From: JAYSRU01 sp043720875
Lineage (GTDB): Bacteria > Bacteroidota > Bacteroidia > Flavobacteriales_D > Crocinitomicaceae
DNA: 38,744 nucleotides
Assembly (NCBI GenBank): GCA_043720875.1
Contig: JAYSRU010000140.1
Span: forward strand, 1 to 38,744
Direction: 5' to 3'
In this document: piece after piece, positions 15,344-23,320 of the stretch
How the letters are laid out: every line of letters begins with the position of its first letter
How positions within the stretch are numbered: the first letter of the stretch is position 1
Notes under the pieces: generated by a model
What the model was told of the DNA's origin: nothing
The model's input: only the letters and a program-made list of their open reading frames with translations
Database searches by the model: none
Made by a program: the position numbers and the translations under genes

Positions 15344-16966
15344 TTATTTAAACAAAGTAATCAGGTAATAAACTCCTGCGGCAATTAAACCACTTACAGG
15401 AATTGTTAAGATCCATGCCCACAATAAGTTGATGGTAACTCCCCAACGCACAGCGCTTAATCGTTTTGTTGCCCCCACTCCAATGATTGATCCAGTGATC
15501 GTATGCGTTGTAGAAACTGGAATACCTAAGTTAGAAACCGTGAACAAGGTTAAAGCACCTGCAGTTTCTGCACATACTCCTTCTAGCGGTGTAACTTTAG
15601 TAATCTTAGTTCCCATTGTTTTGATGATTTTAGACCCCCCCATCAAGGTGCCTAAACCAATTGCTAAGTAACAAGAAAAAGCGATCCAACCTGGCATCGT
15701 TTCAGAATTCACTTTTGTCTCAAGTTTAGTTGAAGACATTTTATCGTTTTCTAATAATGTTCCGTCTTTGGTTACGAAATTTTTGAATGTACCCGCGTAC
15801 ACATAATCAGCATTTAAAACCTGATGCTTTTTACCATCAACCTTAGTTTTTACAAAAACCAATTGATTGGTTGCATCATGAAACGTTGAATCGCCATTTG
15901 TATATACCGTGAATTTCTCCAACGCTTCATCCACTTTTCCAAAATCCGCCAATATTGCCTGATTAGCATATTCCTTATTTGGAACTTCCTCTGTAAACAT
16001 GACTTCTTGTGTCTTCATATCGATGATTTCATCGCCATCGGCATAGAAAGCTACAGAGTCAATAACTCCAACTTTTGGTTTAAATTTTTTAACTTTACCT
16101 TCTTCGTTTTCATAAACAATTCTTAATTCTTCAGAAACCTTCAAGTAATCTGGTACACCTCCTTCCACTTGACCTTTACGATCAGCATTAGCAAAAACGA
16201 TACATGCTGCGCACATAATCCCCATTACTTTTTGAGAATCTGCTCCACCATGCCCTAGAGAAAAGGCTGCTGAAGACAGCAACTGTAATTTCTTGTACAT
16301 GTTGCTTTCGCGCGATGAAGTATGTCTTTTGTTGTAGAACACATAATAACCAACATAAGTTAATCCCGTAATTCCAAGCATGGTTAAAACAATATATTTC
16401 ATTACCGGTTTAACATCCTTATAGTCGATAAGGTAATCCATCAGGAGCATAACCCCAAGAAACATAAGCCCTAACATCAAGGTTTTCCAATAAATATTCC
16501 TACTTATGGTGATGAGCGCAATAACAAAGGCTATTATACCACCTATAAATGGCGCTAAAAAGATAAACGCAATAACAGGCAAAACTTCTTTCATGTTAAC
16601 CACATCGAATCCAGCATGCGCAACAGCCGCGCCAGCAAAACCACCGATTAGCGTATGAGAAGAGGAAGATGGAAGACCTAACCACCAAGTAAGTAGGTTC
16701 CAGAAAGTTGCGGCAATTAAACCTGCAAGGATTACCCATAAATCAATGGCCGAATTGTTTACCGTTTTTGCTACGGTATTCCCAACACTCATATCAAAAA
16801 CCCAATAGGCAGCAATGTTAAACGCAGCGGCCCAAATTACTGCTTGAAGAGGTGTTAATACTTTAGTAGATACGACTGTTGCAATTGAATTTGCTGCATC
16901 GTGGAATCCATTCACCAAATCGAAGATAATGGCCATGGATAGTATTACAATTAACAATGTTAACAT
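15344..16966 (-). CDS. Pit-family inorganic phosphate transporter with large insert
   Basis: The 540-aa inner-membrane transporter carries phosphate or metal-phosphate with cations. The PHO4 halves are both present: GFHDAANSIATVVSTKV near the N-terminus and GIPVSTTHTITGSIIGVG near the C-terminus. Between them lies a soluble segment of roughly 160 residues (about 258-420), between the span ending CAACIVFANAD and that beginning MPGWIAF, which the short bacterial Pit proteins lack. Bacteroidota Pit proteins often carry such an insert; its role is unknown. The gene follows the DUF47 gene by 37 bases. Confidence 0.9.
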   Translation of the reverse strand: MLTLLIVILSMAIIFDLVNGFHDAANSIATVVSTKVLTPLQAVIWAAAFNIAAYWVFDMSVGNTVAKTVNNSAIDLWVILAGLIAATFWNLLTWWLGLPSSSSHTLIGGFAGAAVAHAGFDVVNMKEVLPVIAFIFLAPFIGGIIAFVIALITISRNIYWKTLMLGLMFLGVMLLMDYLIDYKDVKPVMKYIVLTMLGITGLTYVGYYVFYNKRHTSSRESNMYKKLQLLSSAAFSLGHGGADSQKVMGIMCAACIVFANADRKGQVEGGVPDYLKVSEELRIVYENEEGKVKKFKPKVGVIDSVAFYADGDEIIDMKTQEVMFTEEVPNKEYANQAILADFGKVDEALEKFTVYTNGDSTFHDATNQLVFVKTKVDGKKHQVLNADYVYAGTFKNFVTKDGTLLENDKMSSTKLETKVNSETMPGWIAFSCYLAIGLGTLMGGSKIIKTMGTKITKVTPLEGVCAETAGALTLFTVSNLGIPVSTTHTITGSIIGVGATKRLSAVRWGVTINLLWAWILTIPVSGLIAAGVYYLITLFK

Positions 16967-17003
16967 AGTGATTAAATTAAAAATGAATGCTATTAACTAA
17001 AAA

Positions 17004-17648
17004 CTATGCGTATTTTACAACGATAGATTCAACCACATTTCCAACATCTTCACACTTATCTGTAACGGTTTCCATCAATTGATAGATTTCGCGTTTTTTG
17101 ATCAATTCTTTGACGTCATTTTCTGTGTCGAATAATTTTTCAATACTCAAATCAAAAATATCATCTGCCTGATTTTCAACAGAGTTAATTTTGATCACAC
17201 ATTCAATAATTTTGGCAGTATTTTTTAAATTTCGCAGTTCCTTCACCGCTGAATTCACGGCTAAAACAGCTTCTTTTATAGCGCTAGCGAATTTTTGAAT
17301 ACCTTGTTCTTGCGGATTAATTTTGTAAAAATTAATCATTTTAGCTGCTTTATAAATATAGTCTGCCACATCATCTAATGCTGATGCTAAACTGTGAATA
17401 TCTTCTCTGTCAAACGGTGTTATAAAATTACGACCTAATTCTACAAATATTTCATGCGTCAGTTGGTCGTTTTGGTGTTCCAAATCTTCCATTCTAGTAA
17501 TTATTACGGCACGTTTATCAAAATCTGTTTCGTTTACACACGCTACCAATTCACTCGCTATTGCCTCCAAATTTTGAGAAGCTTGTTCAAATAGGTTGTA
17601 AAACACTTTATCTTTTGGTAAGAAAAATTTTAAAATACCTGAAGCCAT
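17004..17648 (-). CDS. DUF47/PhoU-like phosphate transport accessory protein
   Basis: The 214-aa protein is all helical, with repeated amphipathic helices of the PhoU/TIGR00153 type, acidic metal-binding-like patterns (EDLEHQND; SLASALDDVADYIYK) and the end TDKCEDVGNVVESIVVK. Proteins of this family are found paired with Pit transporters, whose activity or assembly they are thought to control. It is the first gene of the two-gene unit and sits just behind a good promoter. Confidence 0.9.
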   Translation of the reverse strand: MASGILKFFLPKDKVFYNLFEQASQNLEAIASELVACVNETDFDKRAVIITRMEDLEHQNDQLTHEIFVELGRNFITPFDREDIHSLASALDDVADYIYKAAKMINFYKINPQEQGIQKFASAIKEAVLAVNSAVKELRNLKNTAKIIECVIKINSVENQADDIFDLSIEKLFDTENDVKELIKKREIYQLMETVTDKCEDVGNVVESIVVKYA

Positions 17649-17668
17649 AATTTTATTTTTATTTTATG

Positions 17669-17696
17669 CAAATCTAAGTAATTACATTGATTTCAA
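17669..17696 (-). promoter_or_regulatory. Bacteroidota promoter for the DUF47-Pit operon
   Basis: On the minus strand TTG (17694-17696), a 17-base spacer, then TAGATTTG (17669-17676), about 20 bases before the ATG at 17648. Both elements and the spacing fit the family consensus. Confidence 0.6.
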
Positions 17697-17874
17697 TGAG
17701 TATAATATTTTCTTAACATGCATTTAATTTAGCGCGATAATATTATAACTTTTAAAGCCAACATAAAGCACGCATTAATTCCGTTTTTCGAGCACCTACT
17801 GCCATTGCTTTTCTCACCAATTGTTAACGTATTGCTAATTATAAGAGAAGAGTTATTCTTACCAAATTTCTCAA

Positions 17875-17882
17875 TACATTTG
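17875..17882 (+). promoter_or_regulatory. TAnnTTTG box for the DUF2490 gene
   Basis: TACATTTG, 18 bases before the ATG at 17901. It lies downstream of the earlier ATG at 17805, supporting the later start. Confidence 0.5.
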
Positions 17883-17900
17883 CACCCAAACATTGAAAAA

Positions 17901-18746
17901 ATGAAAAAAATAGTTGGAATTATTTACTCGTTACACTGCATGATGTACCTACAAGCCCAGACCCCAATTATCGCTTATACGGGTGTTGAGCAAACAAATG
18001 CATGGGTTGTCTATAACGGTAATCACTTGGTTTCAAATAAATTAAATGTGCACACAGAATACCAATGGAGACGGAATGAATTATTCAATAAATGGATGCA
18101 GTCCTTATTGCGCGTTGGCCTTGATTATAACTTTAGCAAAACTGCGTCAACTACTTTTGGATATGCCTTCGTTCAAACTATGGATTACGGAAAATTTGCG
18201 GAAGAATCTACACTAAAATTCAATCAATATGAATTTAATGAGCATCGTATTTGGCAACAATTTATTACGAAACAACAAATAGACAGGTTTTATACTCAAA
18301 ATAGATTTAGACTAGAGCAACGTTGGATAGAATACAAGAAAAAAGATGCAACTGGAATCTATGTTCGTGACAATGAGACCTTATCTCCTGGAACTTCGGA
18401 GCCTTTTAAATTTCGCCAACGCGCACGTTACCGATTCATGGTTCAAATCCCTTTGAATCACAAAGAAATGGTTGACAATACTGTTTTCATTCAACTTGCT
18501 GATGAAGTATTTATTAATTTTGGAAAGGGAGTGAAAAGCAACATATTCGACCAAAACAGAGCATCCATTGCTTTGGGCTACCGATTCAATGCTCTGTGCA
18601 ATTTACAATTAGGTTATATGAATCAATTTGTTCAAAAATCTGATGGCGTACACAAAGAGGATAATCACACCTTGCAAGTAGCCATTACGTACAACATAGA
18701 CTTTAGAAAAATGTTCAAGAAATCGACAGTGGCTGCTCTTAAATAA
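17901..18746 (+). CDS. DUF2490 family exported protein
   Basis: The chosen start gives 281 aa with a signal peptide ending near YLQAQ. The 32 residues added by an ATG at 17805 precede a promoter box and the signal peptide, so they are rejected. The mature part is strand-rich with alternating aromatics (HTEYQWRRNELF; RFRLEQRWIEYK; RARYRFMVQIPL; NLQLGYMNQF), typical of DUF2490, a beta-barrel-like outer-membrane family. Its function is unknown. It is a single-gene unit closed by a terminator. Confidence 0.8.
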   Translation: MKKIVGIIYSLHCMMYLQAQTPIIAYTGVEQTNAWVVYNGNHLVSNKLNVHTEYQWRRNELFNKWMQSLLRVGLDYNFSKTASTTFGYAFVQTMDYGKFAEESTLKFNQYEFNEHRIWQQFITKQQIDRFYTQNRFRLEQRWIEYKKKDATGIYVRDNETLSPGTSEPFKFRQRARYRFMVQIPLNHKEMVDNTVFIQLADEVFINFGKGVKSNIFDQNRASIALGYRFNALCNLQLGYMNQFVQKSDGVHKEDNHTLQVAITYNIDFRKMFKKSTVAALK

Positions 18747-18764
18747 TAACTATTAAACTTTTTT

Positions 18765-18798
18765 AAACCAAGCACATAAATGAACTTGGTTTTTTTTA
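18765..18798 (+). terminator. Intrinsic terminator after the DUF2490 gene
   Basis: AAACCAAG (18765-18772) pairs with CTTGGTTT (18785-18792) around a 12-base loop and runs into T tracts. Confidence 0.8.
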
Positions 18799-18864
18799 TT
18801 CAAAAAATTAAACGATTAAAATGTAACCATTTCAAGCTTTTTCATTCTATTCAAAAAATGAATC

Positions 18865-19182
18865 ATGAAAACGTTCGCACTTCTTTTACTCTCACTTTCT
18901 TCTATTTCAACAAACTTTGCACAAAAGGAAAATGAAGAAATTTTTTTTGAACAAAAAGTTATCGTACATCCTAACCCGAGTACAACCCATTTTAAAATTG
19001 TAACAGAAGATCAAACCTCCAAAACAATTATAGTTGTAGATTATTCTGGGAAAACAGTTTACACAGCTACTACAAGCGATGCCGTAGTTGAAATTTATTG
19101 CAGCGATTGGTTAAGCGGTGCTTACATCATCAATTTATATCAGACAACGGGTAATAGTCATTACAGAATCATAAAAGAGTAA
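18865..19182 (+). CDS. Isolated T9SS type A sorting domain with signal peptide
   Basis: The 105-aa protein has a Sec signal peptide (about 1-19, ending FAQ), 12 or so acidic linker residues, then almost only a type IX secretion C-terminal domain: HPNPS (about 36-40), a central VVDYSGKTVYT, SDWLSGAYIINLY and the end RIIKE. Normally such a domain is the last 70-80 residues of a large surface enzyme or adhesin. Here no cargo is left. It could be the tail of a deleted gene, a minimal surface anchor, or a peptide that modulates the secretion machine. Upstream bases hold a terminator, with no sign of a longer frame. Confidence 0.75.
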   Translation: MKTFALLLLSLSSISTNFAQKENEEIFFEQKVIVHPNPSTTHFKIVTEDQTSKTIIVVDYSGKTVYTATTSDAVVEIYCSDWLSGAYIINLYQTTGNSHYRIIKE

Positions 19183-19187
19183 TCTTT

Positions 19188-20366
19188 CTAAAATGCACAG
19201 AATCCTGTAACTTTTTGGCGAAAAAATATGTATTGATCCCGATTTATCAATTTTGTTGTTGGGTAATAATACTGCGCTATTTGAGTATAATGAAAACCGC
19301 AGCGTGCCATACGCATTGCACCTTCTTGGCACAGCCCTACTCCATGCCCAAAACCTCTCCCTCTTAACACCACAAAATCGCCATCCAGGTAACAATTGAA
19401 AAAGGTGGATTTCAATCTATATTCATCTCTTATATCTCGTAACGGTATTCCTAGAGCAGGTGATTGAAAGAATGTCATACGTTGATCTTGGTTGAAAGCA
19501 TACATTAGAGGACCAAGAATGCTATCATTTTCTGGATATTGGTATTTAGAAACCATAAATAGCCGCCATTTTTCTTTTTCAATACGTTTCTCCCAAGTTG
19601 CTTGTTTGGTATAGATACAAAAAGTGTCTTTAAAGGTTGGGAAATATTCTATTTTTTCATTCCAAATTTGATCTGTTTCGCTCGTTTGTCCCCCGCAATT
19701 TGCGTGAAAGAACGCATCAACCGGATAATCATTTCCATCAACGATAATTTCACCTTCCGTCATGCGAACGGCTAGATCTATTTTTGGGCGGTACCGCAAC
19801 ATACTAAAATAAGCTTGGCAATGTGTTTGGTCGCATAAAGAAAACCCTTGATTTTTATGACGATTCAAATTCTTTAATGCATACGTTCGTGAAATAGTTG
19901 CCTGAATTTTCATGTATTCTAGCTCTGCACTATTTCCTCCTTCAGATTCAACAACTCCACCCAAATAGTTATTCATGGTAACGTTATTTAAGATTGTTAA
20001 ACCTATTTCATTAGGAAAAACAACAAAATCATCTTCATACCTCCGTTCTTTCGCGATAGGTTCTTTAGGTGTAAATGCTAAATACTGTTCTTCAGAAGTT
20101 GCGGTGAATTTTATCGAAGCAAAAGTATCAATCAGATCAACACCTTTATAGACTTCAAACGTTGTTGGCGACAAAAAACGAATATCGTAGAACTCATCCG
20201 GCAATATGGCAGAAAGCTGCGTTGAATCTGCGGTTACATTATAGGTTCCATTCCCATAAGAAATTAGTATTCTTTTCACTGTAAGGTTTCTAAAAACGCC
20301 CACTGTTTGCACTTGTCCAAAGGCATTATTACAGCAGAAGAATAGAAGTAGAATCAATAATTTCAC
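19188..20366 (-). CDS. SpoIID/LytB-domain protein, exported
   Basis: The 392-aa protein starts with GTG and has a short signal peptide (about 1-18, ending FGQ). The SpoIID/LytB family core is clear: MNNYLGGVVESEGGNSAE, then MKIQATISRTYALKN, DAFFHANCGGQTS and near the end RGFGHGVGLCQEGAMRMA. In spore formers SpoIID is a glycan-cutting lytic transglycosylase; Bacteroidota members are non-sporulation proteins that may trim peptidoglycan. A promoter box abuts the GTG. It converges with the T9SS domain gene, six bases between stops. Confidence 0.85.
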   Translation of the reverse strand: MKLLILLLFFCCNNAFGQVQTVGVFRNLTVKRILISYGNGTYNVTADSTQLSAILPDEFYDIRFLSPTTFEVYKGVDLIDTFASIKFTATSEEQYLAFTPKEPIAKERRYEDDFVVFPNEIGLTILNNVTMNNYLGGVVESEGGNSAELEYMKIQATISRTYALKNLNRHKNQGFSLCDQTHCQAYFSMLRYRPKIDLAVRMTEGEIIVDGNDYPVDAFFHANCGGQTSETDQIWNEKIEYFPTFKDTFCIYTKQATWEKRIEKEKWRLFMVSKYQYPENDSILGPLMYAFNQDQRMTFFQSPALGIPLRDIRDEYRLKSTFFNCYLDGDFVVLRGRGFGHGVGLCQEGAMRMARCGFHYTQIAQYYYPTTKLINRDQYIFFRQKVTGFCAF

Positions 20367-20370
20367 GGTG

Positions 20371-20378
20371 CAAAATTA
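20371..20378 (-). promoter_or_regulatory. TAnnTTTG box directly before the SpoIID-like gene
   Basis: TAATTTTG on the minus strand ends four bases before the GTG at 20366, predicting a leaderless message and supporting that unusual start codon. Confidence 0.5.
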
Positions 20379-20428
20379 TAAAACAGGTTATTTTAAAAAT
20401 GGTACGTTCTAAATACTTTTCAACACGA

Positions 20429-21523
20429 TTAACGCAATAACGTTTGTGCCACTTTTTTACTCGCTCCAACGCCTCCTAGCATTTCATGTAACTGTACGTA
20501 GGACGCAATCATTTCTTTACGCTCTTGCGTTCCATCAACCAATTTAACTAAGGCTTCGCGCATTAATTCAGCCGTGCATTCAGCTTGAATCAACTCTTTT
20601 ACCACTTCCCTATCCAAAATCAGATTTACCAGAGAAATGAACCTTATCTTGATCAATCTTTTTATTATTTGATAAGAAATTGCATTTGCCTTGTAGCATA
20701 CAACTTGAGGGACTTTAAAAAGCGCAGTTTCCAAAGTAGCTGTACCTGAAGTTACCAAAGCAAGGTTCGCCGAATTAAGCAAAGCGTATGTTTTTCCATA
20801 AACGATGTTCGCTGGCTTACCATTAATCACTTCTTTATAAAATTCAGGCGTAAGGTTCGGCGCTCCTCCAACAATGATTTGATAATCTGTAAAATCTTTG
20901 CAAGCCTCTAACATGAGCGGCAATTTCACCCGCACTTCTTGTTTTCTTGAACCAGGGAGCAAAGCAATTATTTTTTTATCTGAACGAATCTTTTTTTCTT
21001 CTACAGAAGCGCTAAAACGATTTACTTCATCGAGTAAAGGATGCCCCACATACTCTACTTCGTAATCGTACTTTTTATAAAACGCTGCTTCGAATGGCAA
21101 AATTGTAAACATATGATCCACTACTTTTTTGATCGTGTGCACGCGCGACTCTTTCCAAGCCCAAATGGTTGGAGAGATATAATAAAACACTTTTATTCCT
21201 TTAGATTTAGCCCATTTCGCAATCCGTAAATTAAACCCTGGATAATCTATGAGTAAAATGGCATCTGGTGCAAATGCTTCTATATCTTTTTTGCAAAACT
21301 TTATGTTTTTTAAAATTGTACCTAAATTTTGAACAACTTCAATAAAACCCATAAATGCTAGATCCTGAATATGTTTCACAACATCGGCTCCTTCATTTTT
21401 CATTAGATCTCCCCCCCATCCTCTCACTTGTATTGAGTCGTCTAACTTCTTTAACTCTTTCAATACATTCGCTCCGTGCAAATCACCAGAAGCTTCCCCT
21501 GCAATTATATATAACTTTTTCAA
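20429..21523 (-). CDS. lpxB: Lipid-A-disaccharide synthase
   Basis: LpxB joins lipid X and UDP-2,3-diacylglucosamine to give the lipid A disaccharide at the inner face of the membrane. The N-terminal IIAGEASGDLHGA and the central LLPGSRKQEV, then TSGTATLETALF and PQVVCYKA are all family marks. I chose the TTG at 21523 (364 aa, starting LKKLYIIAGE), which leaves 4 bases after the previous gene. The ATG at 21577 would add 18 residues overlapping that gene by 50 bases and unlike the family. Confidence 0.9.
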   Translation of the reverse strand: MKKLYIIAGEASGDLHGANVLKELKKLDDSIQVRGWGGDLMKNEGADVVKHIQDLAFMGFIEVVQNLGTILKNIKFCKKDIEAFAPDAILLIDYPGFNLRIAKWAKSKGIKVFYYISPTIWAWKESRVHTIKKVVDHMFTILPFEAAFYKKYDYEVEYVGHPLLDEVNRFSASVEEKKIRSDKKIIALLPGSRKQEVRVKLPLMLEACKDFTDYQIIVGGAPNLTPEFYKEVINGKPANIVYGKTYALLNSANLALVTSGTATLETALFKVPQVVCYKANAISYQIIKRLIKIRFISLVNLILDREVVKELIQAECTAELMREALVKLVDGTQERKEMIASYVQLHEMLGGVGASKKVAQTLLR

Positions 21524-21527
21524 TGTA

Positions 21528-21824
21528 TTAAAAGTAATAAACGTAGATAAAATAAGGTGCGTACGCCATCGTTCCAAAAATTATTCCCCTGCCAATTTCG
21601 TAGTTATCCCGATTAATGAAGGCGTAAAACACCAATAGGTTTGAAAAAAGTGAGAGCGACATGAATTTCGCTTGGGAATCTCCACCCATCGAGAATTGAG
21701 ACCACACCTGCGACCAATAAAAATTGGCTAGCACTGTCCACAAACCTAAAATGATTGGAATACAAATAATTGGAAGCAATACGCCAATAACAAAACCAAA
21801 ATAATGTTTTCTAGTTATTTTCAT
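21528..21824 (-). CDS. Small membrane protein between surE and lpxB
   Basis: The 98-aa protein has three hydrophobic spans: about 8-34, 53-70 and 80-98, the last ending in an aromatic YFIYVYYF tail. I recall a gene of this kind at the same place in other Bacteroidota, but no function. It lies 2 bases after surE and 4 before the chosen lpxB start, so it is made with both. A link to lipid A metabolism is inference. Confidence 0.65.
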   Translation of the reverse strand: MKITRKHYFGFVIGVLLPIICIPIILGLWTVLANFYWSQVWSQFSMGGDSQAKFMSLSLFSNLLVFYAFINRDNYEIGRGIIFGTMAYAPYFIYVYYF

Positions 21825-21826
21825 AA

Positions 21827-22603
21827 TTATAAATCGATGTGTTTAATCTTGGACAATTCATGGTATGCGGTTAAATCAAACTGGGTTGGTACAATGGAAG
21901 CGAAGTGATGATCTATAGCAAACAAATCTGTGTCTTCACCGAAGTCTTCATTTTGTAACTCTCCTCCTAACCAATAATAGGGTTTATTAAATTGATCTAT
22001 TCGTTTTTCAAACTTTTCAGCCCAAAATGCATTCGCTTGGCGACACACCTTTATACCTTCAATCTTTCGACCAGCTTTGCTTTTTGGAATATTTACATTG
22101 TACGCTATTCCTTTCCCCATGCTAGTTTCTAATACTTGTGCAATAATTTTCTCAGCAACAAATTGAGCCTCAGAAAAATCTGCGTCGTAATCAAAGTCAC
22201 ATAATGAAAAACCAATTGACGGTACACCTTCCATCGCTCCTTCAATAGCTGCACTCATCGTTCCAGAATACAAAACATTACATGCTGTATTTGCTCCGTG
22301 ATTTATACCGGATAGCAACAGCGTTGGTTTTTTATGCAACACTTCATACACGCCCAATTTGACACAATCTACTGGTGTTCCCGAACATTCATAAGAATCA
22401 ACACCCGTAAAAAGTGAATTTTTATGCAAACGCAAAGGGTGATGTATCGTAATTGCGTGGCCCATTGCCGATTGCGGTTTATCTGGCGCAATGACTACAA
22501 CCTCTCCAAATCCTTTAGCAACTTCAATTAACGAGGCAATTCCTCTGGCACTAATTCCATCATCATTGGTAACAAAAATAAGCGGATTTTCTAAATTTGA
22601 CAT
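21827..22603 (-). CDS. surE: 5'/3'-nucleotidase SurE
   Basis: The 258-aa metal-dependent nucleoside monophosphatase also acts on short polyphosphate. The family marks are FVTNDDGISARG (about 10-21, catalytic DD), ECSGTPVDCVKLG, LSGINHGANTACNVLYSGT and the AAIEGAMEGVPS stretch. Length is normal. It is the first gene of the surE, small membrane protein, lpxB unit, with a promoter box 5 bases before the start. Confidence 0.93.
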   Translation of the reverse strand: MSNLENPLIFVTNDDGISARGIASLIEVAKGFGEVVVIAPDKPQSAMGHAITIHHPLRLHKNSLFTGVDSYECSGTPVDCVKLGVYEVLHKKPTLLLSGINHGANTACNVLYSGTMSAAIEGAMEGVPSIGFSLCDFDYDADFSEAQFVAEKIIAQVLETSMGKGIAYNVNIPKSKAGRKIEGIKVCRQANAFWAEKFEKRIDQFNKPYYWLGGELQNEDFGEDTDLFAIDHHFASIVPTQFDLTAYHELSKIKHIDL

Positions 22604-22608
22604 AGGTT

Positions 22609-22616
22609 CAAATGTA
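22609..22616 (-). promoter_or_regulatory. TAnnTTTG box directly before surE
   Basis: TACATTTG on the minus strand ends five bases before the ATG at 22603, with a TTG 21 bases further upstream. It predicts a leaderless surE message. Confidence 0.5.
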
Positions 22617-22648
22617 CGAAATATAAAATGTTTCCGTCAAGTAATACA

Positions 22649-23320
22649 CTATAATTCTATATTTTTATTTCTTGAAGTTGGTATTTCTACATCACCAATA
22701 GTAACACTCTTACTGGTTACCCTGTCAACTTTCGTTGTGTTGATAATGTACGATTTATGAACTTGTTCAAATCCTTTATTAAGGGTGTTTTCTTTGAACC
22801 ATTTTAGTGTATATCGAATAACATATTTTTTGGTAGTTGATATTATATTTATGTAATTGCCTTCACTGAGTACGTATAAAATATCTGGAATCAACAGTTT
22901 TACCGTTTCATGTCCGTCCTTAAATATAATGTAATCAACTTCTTTTTTCTTAATGGCTGTCATTGCGATGTTTAATGCAGCAAATACCTCCATTTTTTTG
23001 AATGGCTTAATCAAATACCCCAAAGGAGACATTTCCAAAGCTTTAGAAATTATTTCTTTATCCGAGTGGGCCGTAATAAAAATGAATGGTAGCTGATAGT
23101 CCTCATTCAATATTTTAGCAATTTCGATACCTTCCAATTCTCTATTCATTCGTATGTCCAACAAAATTAAATCAGGCTTATTGCGTTTTATCATTAAGAA
23201 AGCCTCTTCACAATCATGGGCTAATTGTACAGAAGTGAAATCGAGTGAATACAATACGTCTTTTAAATATTCGGCAATTAAAACCTCATCATCAACGACT
23301 AAAATTTTGAAATTTTCCAT
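22649..23320 (-). CDS. LytTR-family response regulator
   Basis: The 223-aa regulator has a receiver domain (about 1-120: acidic D10, D11, phosphoacceptor D55 in LILLDIRM, T83, K105 in LIKPFKK) and a LytTR DNA-binding domain (about 125-223, with DILYVLSEGNYINI and FEQVHKSYIIN). Such regulators bind pairs of 9-bp repeats upstream of targets. It overlaps the sensor kinase by one base and is surely its partner. Targets are unknown; the divergent phosphoesterase gene is a candidate. Confidence 0.9.
   Translation of the reverse strand: MENFKILVVDDEVLIAEYLKDVLYSLDFTSVQLAHDCEEAFLMIKRNKPDLILLDIRMNRELEGIEIAKILNEDYQLPFIFITAHSDKEIISKALEMSPLGYLIKPFKKMEVFAALNIAMTAIKKKEVDYIIFKDGHETVKLLIPDILYVLSEGNYINIISTTKKYVIRYTLKWFKENTLNKGFEQVHKSYIINTTKVDRVTSKSVTIGDVEIPTSRNKNIEL

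Noticed and set aside
17805..17900. N-terminal extension of the DUF2490 protein
   Set aside because: A promoter box (17875-17882) lies inside it and the signal peptide starts at the ATG at 17901.
20429..21577. ATG at 21577 as the start of lpxB
   Set aside because: It would overlap the small membrane protein gene by 50 bases; the TTG at 21523 begins right before the conserved IIAGEASGD.
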